From contig JAUWBH010000109.1 in the NCBI GenBank assembly GCA_030605085.1, positions 1 through 20,718 on the forward strand: DNA of 20,718 bases. Reading direction: 5' to 3'. Positions 15,517 to 20,718 of this stretch are shown here, one piece after another (the first letter of the stretch is position 1; every line of letters starts with the position of its first letter). Source of the stretch: Promethearchaeota archaeon. Its GTDB lineage: Archaea; Asgardarchaeota; Lokiarchaeia; Sigynarchaeales; SOKP01. The notes beneath the pieces are model-generated. The model saw only the letters and a list, made by a program, of their open reading frames with translations. It made no database searches and was not told the DNA's origin. Position numbers and translations under genes: made by a program.

Positions 15517-16131
15517 ATGAATAATGGAATAATTAGACTCACGAAAAAACAAGTTAAACTGGCCGGAGAAGTACTTGGTAGAGCGCTTTGCGACGATCCA
15601 TTCATAATGTACCTTATACCAGACGAAGAGAGAAGAAGAAGACTGGTCAAGCACATATATCAAATGACAACTTGCCTAGGAGTAAGATATGGTGAGGTTT
15701 ATGCAAATTCCCCAAATCTTGAGGGGGTAGCTACTTGGCATTATTACAAGGAATTACATGAAGAAAAGTTTTGGGGGTTCCTCCTTTGCTTCATAAAAGG
15801 CAAGTTTTACAAATTGGGCATGGGTTTAGCTAAAAAATATAAGCCAATGGAAGAATATATGCATAAGGTCCACAAGGAATTAGTTCCAGGTGAACACTGG
15901 TACTTGTATGTATTAGGAGTAGATCCATCTCATTAAGGAAAAGGACACGGCAATTCTCTGGTAGGGCATAAATTGGAGGATATAGATCAGCAAGGCATTC
16001 CAGCTTATCTCGAGACATCCCTTGAAAGAAATGTCAAATTCTATGAGAAACACGGTTTTCGGGTAATAAAAGAAGGAAATATCCTCGAAACCGATGTGTA
16101 CCAATATTTTATGCTACGGGAACCTAGATAA
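15517..16131 (+). pseudogene. GNAT acetyltransferase with premature TAA
   Basis: The frame encodes a GNAT protein of 204 residues with one stop, TAA at 15934-15936 (codon 140). The bases around it read VLGVDPSH-stop-GKGHGNSLV; in GNAT proteins this is the acetyl-CoA loop (Q/R-x-x-G-x-G/A), where Gln is usual, so a single CAA to TAA change explains the stop. After it the frame continues with ETSLERNVKFYEKHGF, a typical GNAT ending, to TAA at 16129. I placed the start at ATG 15517; a TTG at 15499 is also possible. GC content is higher than nearby and the gene splits a duplicated hydrolase fragment, so it was probably inserted from elsewhere. Without readthrough the product lacks half of its cofactor site. 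Confidence 0.8.
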
Positions 16132-16215
16132 TGGAGCCTATAGCAAACCATATTACAAACGCTACATAAATAATAATTATCATCATTATAAGATTTTGAA
16201 ATTGCGTACAAACAA

Positions 16216-16282
16216 GGTATGGTTATGCTTGAGAAACCTGAGGAGCTAAATCAAGCTATAGAGGAATTTATAAAAAAAATAG
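16216..16282 (+). repeat. Hydrolase 3'-end fragment, copy 2 (second piece)
   Basis: The sequence from ATGGTTATGCTTGAGAAACC onward matches 15268-15329 of the intact hydrolase with a few mismatches. Together with 15437-15490 it forms one hydrolase 3' end split by about 725 bp holding the GNAT gene. Confidence 0.85.
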
Positions 16283-16283
16283 T

Positions 16284-16546
16284 AAATCTTTTTAGATTAA
16301 ATTTTATAGTTATAAAGAGTTAATTTGATTAATTTCTAATATAAAATAACAAATGAATTATTGCGTACTTATACTTACGGTCCATTTCAGTCAAGATGAT
16401 TAGGACTCTCATTAGGCGTAAATATCTTACCGAGATATAAGCTTTGTACGTATAATTGTGTTTACTATGAAATTGGATCTACTGACCAATTAGTTTCTCC
16501 TAAATTTAGAATAAATGCACCCCCTTCTCCTAATTTTAGAAAGGAA
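16284..16546 (+). repeat. Direct repeat carrying intergenic DNA and the 5' end of a radical SAM gene
   Basis: This stretch matches 17694-17956 at an offset of about 1410 bp with high identity, through the intergenic block AAATTTTATAGTTATAAAGA and the first 60 or so codons of the radical SAM gene. It ends abruptly after AAGGAA at 16546. Confidence 0.85.
16353..16546 (+). pseudogene. Truncated, mutated radical SAM gene copy
   Basis: Compared with the intact gene at 17762, this copy has lost one base after the ATG (frameshift before codon 4), has CGA changed to TGA at 16397-16399, has the third cluster cysteine changed to tyrosine (TGT to TAT, 16466-16468), and is cut off after NFRKE. The remaining frame still reads TYTYGPFQSR, LGLSLGVNILPRYKLCTYN and PPSPNFRKE. 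It cannot bind the iron-sulphur cluster. Confidence 0.88.
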
Positions 16547-16603
16547 GACCTCGAAAATCAGATAAGCTAATTTATGTATTAAGAAACATTAAGAAAATGG
16601 AAA

Positions 16604-17485
16604 GTGATTCTGAAGACTAATTATAGTTTTTATAAAGGTGAGTTTTATAACTATTTAATGGATAATCAAACCTCTCTCAATAATTTTATTGACAAATTAG
16701 ATAACAAAAGTAAGGAAGTAGTAGCATCGATAATTAAAGATGTTGAATTCATCAATAAGCATAGTTTTATAGATTTGCTTCAAGATCTTTTAAATAAAGA
16801 AGATCAAATTATGGACTACTTAGAAGTTATGAAATCTTTCACACATCTTAAATTACATGAAAATCTCTATGAACAATCTGTATTTGATTATAGGCATGGT
16901 TTAGTCTATTTATCCGAAGGGACACTAAAATTCTTGAATGGTAAAGATTTTCTTGATTGTGAAGCTTATATTGGTGATTCAGCATTAATTTTTGAAAAAT
17001 ATTATAATCCGAAAAAAATCTATTCATTCGAACCAGAAAACGCGAATTATAATTTTCTCTTAAATACTATTAAGCTAAATAATTTAAAGAAAGTTATTCC
17101 TATTAAATTGGGTGTTGGTGCTCAAGACAGCATTGAGAATTTTTTACATATTGGAGGATTTTCATATATAACTGATGATAAAAGCGAAACCCAAATTAAA
17201 ATTACATCAATTGATAAATTTGTTTTTGATAATAATGTAGATGTTGGTTTAATTAAACTTGATGTGGAAGGGTATGAATTGGAAACATTAAAAGGTGCAA
17301 AAAGAACAATTAAAGAATTTAAACCTGTCTTATTAATATCTATATACCATAATGCTGAGCAATTTATTCATACAATGGACTATATTCAAGATTTAGTCCC
17401 TAATTATAAATTTATCATTAGGCATTTAGATGATTTTCTTCCTGTTTCTGAAACGGTCCTAATAGGATGGATAGATAATGTTTAA
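16604..17485 (+). CDS. FkbM-family (Methyltransf_21) methyltransferase
   Basis: The protein has 293 residues from GTG 16604. The N-terminal 110 residues are helical. The Rossmann methyltransferase core starts at FLDCEAYIGDS (116-126) and continues YSFEPENANY (140-149), NTIKLNN and LIKLDVEGYE, then SIYH and a closing segment typical of FkbM proteins. It would transfer methyl from S-adenosylmethionine, often to a sugar or lipid hydroxyl in this family; the acceptor is unknown. The first glycine of motif I (usually DCGA) is Glu120 here, which may weaken cofactor binding. The start is uncertain; the N-terminus may be shortened. The gene lies between a cut radical SAM copy and a hydrolase remnant, so it was probably inserted. 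Confidence 0.75.
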   Translation: MILKTNYSFYKGEFYNYLMDNQTSLNNFIDKLDNKSKEVVASIIKDVEFINKHSFIDLLQDLLNKEDQIMDYLEVMKSFTHLKLHENLYEQSVFDYRHGLVYLSEGTLKFLNGKDFLDCEAYIGDSALIFEKYYNPKKIYSFEPENANYNFLLNTIKLNNLKKVIPIKLGVGAQDSIENFLHIGGFSYITDDKSETQIKITSIDKFVFDNNVDVGLIKLDVEGYELETLKGAKRTIKEFKPVLLISIYHNAEQFIHTMDYIQDLVPNYKFIIRHLDDFLPVSETVLIGWIDNV

Positions 17486-17552
17486 TTAAAATTTCTTTTC
17501 TAAATTTACGGAATAAATGACTCTTAAATCAATACTAAAATTATTATTAAAA

Positions 17553-17625
17553 TAAAGCTAGTCGTATGGATATGCTTAAGAAACCATAGGAAATCAAGCT
17601 ATAAAGGATTTCATAAAATATAAAA
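17553..17625 (+). repeat. Hydrolase 3'-end fragment, copy 3
   Basis: AATAAAGCTAGTCGTATGGA followed by TATGCTTAAGAAACC and ATCAAGCTATAAAGGATTT matches the last 80 or so bases of the hydrolase gene with more changes and small deletions than copy 2. It shows that the segment before the intact radical SAM gene once held a hydrolase gene. The rest of the 276-bp gap 17486-17761 is AT-rich; its last part repeats 16284-16352. Confidence 0.75.
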
Positions 17626-17761
17626 ATATTTGCTCGTATCACTAAAATAAAATACTCTTGACATAGAAAACAATTTGATATCTAAAAAATTGGAAATCTT
17701 ATTAGATTAAATTTTATAGTTATAAAGAGTTAATTTGATTAATCCCAATATAAAATAACAA

Positions 17762-18562
17762 ATGAGTTTTTTGCGTACCTATACGTACGGGCCATTTCAG
17801 TCAAGACGATTAGGACTTTCATTAGGCGTCAATATTTTACCAAGATATAAATTGTGTACCTATAATTGTGTATATTGTGAAATTGGATCAACTGACAAGT
17901 TGGTTTCTCCAAGATTCAGAATAAAGGCACCACCATCTCCTAATTTTAGAAAGGAATTAAAAGACATTTTAAAATTTGTTCCCCATTTAAATTCAATAAC
18001 CTTTGGTTACAATGGGGAGCCGACATTGAATGAAAATTTGTTGGATTTCCATAAAGTTACCTCAGAAATTAGAGAAGAACTAGAATGGACGCATTATAGA
18101 CCTAATTTAACTCTATTTACTAATTCCAGTGCATTATATTTACGGGAGATAAGAGAAAGAGTAAAGCAATTTGATTTGGTTTTAGCTAAGTTAGATGCTG
18201 CAACAGAAGAAGATTTTCAAAAAATTAACATACCTCATCATGACACTCCAGATATTGAAACTATAATAAATTCTCTTGTTAGGTTAAAACAAGAAATGCT
18301 AAGAGAACATAAGCTGGCGATTCAATGCTTATTTTGTAATTCTTACAAGGATGATTTCGTACCTAATGACAATTCTGAAAATGTTACTAATTTAGCTTAT
18401 GCGATTAAGAAAATCAAGCCAGATATCGTTCAAGTATATTCCATCGCAAGGATTCCGGCTCAGTATTTTGTATATGCGATCGACGAAAAAAGAAAAATTG
18501 AGATTGTGAATGAATTTAAGAAAATTATAAATGATGAAAAAGTAGAAATTAATTATTATTAA
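17762..18562 (+). CDS. Radical SAM protein, COG0731-like
   Basis: This is an intact 266-residue radical SAM protein. The N-terminus reads YGPFQSRRLGLSLGVNILP (9-27), the hallmark of the COG0731-type family, then the cluster motif C32-x3-C36-x2-C39 (CTYNCVYC). FGYNGEPTLN is the GGE-like SAM-binding strand. LDAATEEDFQKIN and a late PDIVQVYSIAR segment complete the half-barrel. It would cleave SAM to a 5'-deoxyadenosyl radical using a [4Fe-4S] cluster; the substrate is not known for this subgroup. A truncated copy lies 1.4 kb upstream with the same 5' region. It is followed 52 bp later by an amidohydrolase gene on the same strand, possibly one transcript. Confidence 0.85.
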   Translation: MSFLRTYTYGPFQSRRLGLSLGVNILPRYKLCTYNCVYCEIGSTDKLVSPRFRIKAPPSPNFRKELKDILKFVPHLNSITFGYNGEPTLNENLLDFHKVTSEIREELEWTHYRPNLTLFTNSSALYLREIRERVKQFDLVLAKLDAATEEDFQKINIPHHDTPDIETIINSLVRLKQEMLREHKLAIQCLFCNSYKDDFVPNDNSENVTNLAYAIKKIKPDIVQVYSIARIPAQYFVYAIDEKRKIEIVNEFKKIINDEKVEINYY

Positions 18563-18614
18563 ATGATCTTTTTAATTTCTGATTACTTAAAAGAATTAAA
18601 TTTAGTGAATTAAT

Positions 18615-19475
18615 TTGAGAATCGATGTTCATTGTCATCTATTTCAGAATGTTAATTCAATTGAAGCTTTAAATAGTCAATTCAAAGAATTCAGAGGATA
18701 CGGCTTTTTTGAAAGAATTTTGAGATATATGGAAGATACCAAATCAATCAAAACAGATAATATAATGGAAAAGACTATTTTTCACATAAAGAGAGCAAAA
18801 ATAGATAAAGTTGTCTTGCTTCCGTTAAGTATTAAGGAAAATGAAAAAGTTAAGGAATGGACAAACTATGCACCTGAAGTTTTTATTCCTTTTTTCAATC
18901 CTCCAGAAAAACCTATTGGAACTATTAGTATTGGAGAATCGATTGAGAACGCAGTCATAAAAGACAATTTTAGAGGGTTAAAAGTTATGCTTCCTTTCCG
19001 CAAGAAGAATTTAAACGATAAAATCTTATATCCTGCTTTAGAAGTTGCTCAAAACCACAAGATTGTCGTTTTAATGCATTCAGGATACCCTCCACCGGGA
19101 ACTAAAAGAAACGTATTGACTTATTCAAATCCTGTTAATATTGACGAATTAATCAGCTCGTTTCCAAAGTTATGCTTTATTTTAGCTCACATGGGTTTCC
19201 CGTAGTCCGATATAGCGATTGCTTTAGCCGTGCAATATCCAAATGTATATTTAGATATCAGTAATTTAAGTTATATGCAACCTAATCGCTTAAAAGAACT
19301 TTTAATTCAAGCAAAAGAAATTATAGGATTAGAAAAAATTTTATTCGGTTCGGATGGATTCGTTCCAGAGCAGATAGAAATGACAAGTAATTATTTCGAC
19401 AATATAGACTTTTTAACAAACGAGGAAGTAGAGAAAATTTTAGGCTTAAACGCCGCAAAATTGTTGAATTTATGA
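18615..19475 (+). pseudogene. Amidohydrolase (Amidohydro_2 family) with in-frame TAG
   Basis: From TTG 18615 the protein has the metal motif DVHCH (His6, His8), LKVMLPF, MHSG (His155), AHMG (His192) and, after the stop, FGSDG (Asp247): all metal and catalytic positions of an Amidohydro_2 enzyme. The single stop is TAG at 19203-19205 (codon 197), just after HMGFP; related proteins often have Trp here (HMG-x-PW), so TGG to TAG is the simplest cause. After it the frame reads YPNVYLDISN and runs to TGA at 19473 with conserved sequence. As read, the product would lack its last catalytic aspartate. Either a young pseudogene, readthrough, or a sequence error is possible. Substrate unknown. Confidence 0.8.
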
Positions 19476-19583
19476 TTAATTTTTAACCATTATATATATG
19501 TAACATCGCAAATTTTATTTTTAATGATATCTTTTTACATTTATTCGATATTAAAGTTTGTTTCAGAAAAGTGGTAATTGATA

Positions 19584-19760
19584 ATGGTTAAATGTGAATG
19601 CCCTTCTTGTTATTACGAGTTTGATTTAGATGACGATTCCATTGAAGGTGAAGTTGTACCATGTCCAGATTGTGCCGTGGATTTGGAGATTACTAAGATT
19701 GACGGAGATAAAGCAAAAGTTGAAATTGCTGAAATGACGGAAGAAGATTGGGGAGAGTAA
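19584..19760 (+). CDS. lysW: LysW alpha-aminoadipate/glutamate carrier protein
   Basis: The 58-residue acidic protein has two CPxC zinc knuckles (Cys6/Cys9 and Cys27/Cys30) and ends in EDWGE with the terminal glutamate (Glu58). In the archaeal and Thermus lysine/arginine route, the alpha-amino group of aminoadipate or glutamate is coupled to this terminal glutamate by LysX/ArgX, and the following enzymes LysZ, LysY, LysJ and LysK act on the carried intermediate. Length and ending match the family. None of those partner genes lies in the window, so lysW stands apart from its pathway. I chose ATG 19584 rather than TTG 19578, since family members begin MV.CP or similar. An extra Cys4 precedes the first knuckle. 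Confidence 0.92.
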   Translation: MVKCECPSCYYEFDLDDDSIEGEVVPCPDCAVDLEITKIDGDKAKVEIAEMTEEDWGE

Positions 19761-19890
19761 TTCTTTCTACATGTTATAATAATCTTTATTTAAGAAGATT
19801 TTAATATTCGCTACTTTTTTAAAGTCTTGTATTATTGAAAAAAAGATATATTTTAAATTAGGAATTTTCATATCAATTGAGAAAAGTAAA

Positions 19891-20571
19891 ATGAAACCAC
19901 ATCATAAAAAAGCAATTGATAAAATAACTGAAATATTAAAAAAAGACGAAATGTATCTTGCTTTAATCATTACAGGCTCAGTTGCTAAGGGACAGGAAAG
20001 AGACGATTCTGATGTTGATATTGTTCTTGTTGTAACGGATGAAGAATACGAAAAAAGGAAAAAGAGAAATAGATTCATATATTTTGATGATCGATTCTGT
20101 GATTATCCAAGAGGGTATATAGAGTGAAAAATTGTAGATTACCATTACTTAAAATTAGATGCTGAAAGAGGAACTGAACCTGCAAGGGATGCATTCAGAG
20201 GAGCGCTCGTTGCATTCTCAAAGATTCCTGATTTTGACAAATTATTGAAAGAAATCGCCGTTTATCAAATAGAAGTAAAAGAGGGTAAAATTAAAAAGTT
20301 TGTAGCTCAACTCGATATTGCAAACTGGTTTATGAAAGAGGCCGAAAGAAGGAATGATAAGTATTTAGCAATTTGTGCTGCCAGAGATCTTGTATTATTT
20401 GGAGGAAGATTGATTCTTGCTCATAACGAGGTATTATATCCATTCCTTGAACTACCACTCACCAAAGTGTGTGGATTCCTAATTCATCGAAAACAGCTCA
20501 ACAAGATTCGAGAATCGTGCCGAGTCTTACATTTTCTCCAAAGGCTTAACTTCCCGCTATTCCATCGGTAG
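19891..20571 (+). pseudogene. Nucleotidyltransferase-domain protein with in-frame TGA
   Basis: The N-terminal part has the polymerase-beta-type site ITGSVAKGQ (27-35) and SDVDIVLV (Asp41, Asp43). TGA occurs at 20125-20127 in GYIE-stop-KIVDYHYLK; relatives have Gly here (a GGA to TGA change would do). The frame then stays open to 20571 with a helical region that fits the family (AFRGALVAFSK, LARD-like ICAARDLVLFGGRLILAHNEVLYP). After about 20445 the sequence no longer resembles the family (RKQLNKIRESCRVLHF), so a second break or a junction may lie there. An A/T box ATATATTTTAAA at about 19846-19857 may be the promoter. The product is probably inactive or split. The native role is unknown; such proteins are common in archaea as stand-alone nucleotidyltransferases. 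Confidence 0.7.
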
Positions 20572-20718
20572 AATTCCGTTTCTTTTTGTAGTCGTTGGTT
20601 ATCCGACCAAAGAGTAGGAATTAATTAAAACATATTTAAAGAGAATTTAAGAAAAAGGAGTGCGAAGATTTAGTGAATTCTCCTCAAGCTCAATTCATCA
20701 CCTTCCTAAAGAGAAGGT
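20572..20718. other. Non-coding end of window
   Basis: I see no convincing gene here. A small inverted repeat ACCTTC...GAAGGT (20700-20705 and 20713-20718) closes the window, and TTGGT-TATCCG-ACCAA forms another short stem near 20597-20612. A GTG frame beginning near 20673 runs to the edge but has only 15 codons. Confidence 0.3.

Noticed and set aside
19203..19205. TAG in the amidohydrolase read as pyrrolysine
   Set aside because: TAG is used as a normal stop nearby (1353-1355 and after the hydrolase at 15342-15344), the site usually holds Trp one base away, and no pyrrolysine genes or tRNA are visible. TAA and TGA occur in the same way in neighbouring genes.

Overview
The window is AT-rich DNA that reads as an archaeal chromosome, most likely from an Asgard (Lokiarchaeia-like) archaeon. 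The main evidence is a LysW amino-group carrier ending in EDWGE, two alpha-type ADP-forming acyl-CoA synthetases, a PorB-type ferredoxin oxidoreductase beta subunit, HEPN/MNT pairs, A/T-rich boxes about 20-26 nt before several ATG codons (leaderless-style promoters), and a seven-helix protein with a longin/roadblock-like tail. The Asgard assignment is an inference; other AT-rich archaea are possible. I saw no tRNA, rRNA or CRISPR array.

Left part (1-7300) is ordinary metabolism. Two acyl-CoA synthetase alpha-type genes converge on each other. They are followed by an unknown small protein, a LarA-family nickel-pincer racemase homologue, a YjbQ-family protein, a two-domain GNAT acetyltransferase and a crotonase-fold enzyme.

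Middle part (7400-14500) is accessory and scarred. An intact HEPN-MNT pair lies between the intact crotonase and an internally deleted copy of it. A second MNT-HEPN pair on the minus strand has its HEPN gene cut and joined to a 5'-truncated membrane-protein gene. Next come a seven-helix membrane protein, a pyruvate:ferredoxin oxidoreductase beta-subunit gene whose two halves are in swapped (circularly permuted) order, a large four-zinc-finger protein with a nuclease-like C-terminus, and a 279-bp element bounded by perfect 22-bp inverted repeats.

Right part (14500-18600) is a duplication mosaic. An intact alpha/beta hydrolase is followed by three fragments of its own 3' end, and a truncated, mutated copy of a radical SAM gene precedes the intact copy. 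A GNAT gene with a premature stop and an FkbM-type methyltransferase sit between these fragments.

The far right (18600-20718) has an amidohydrolase with an in-frame TAG, an intact lysW without its pathway partners, and a nucleotidyltransferase with an in-frame TGA. The number of single premature stops in otherwise conserved genes is notable. It needs read-level confirmation before being taken as biology.
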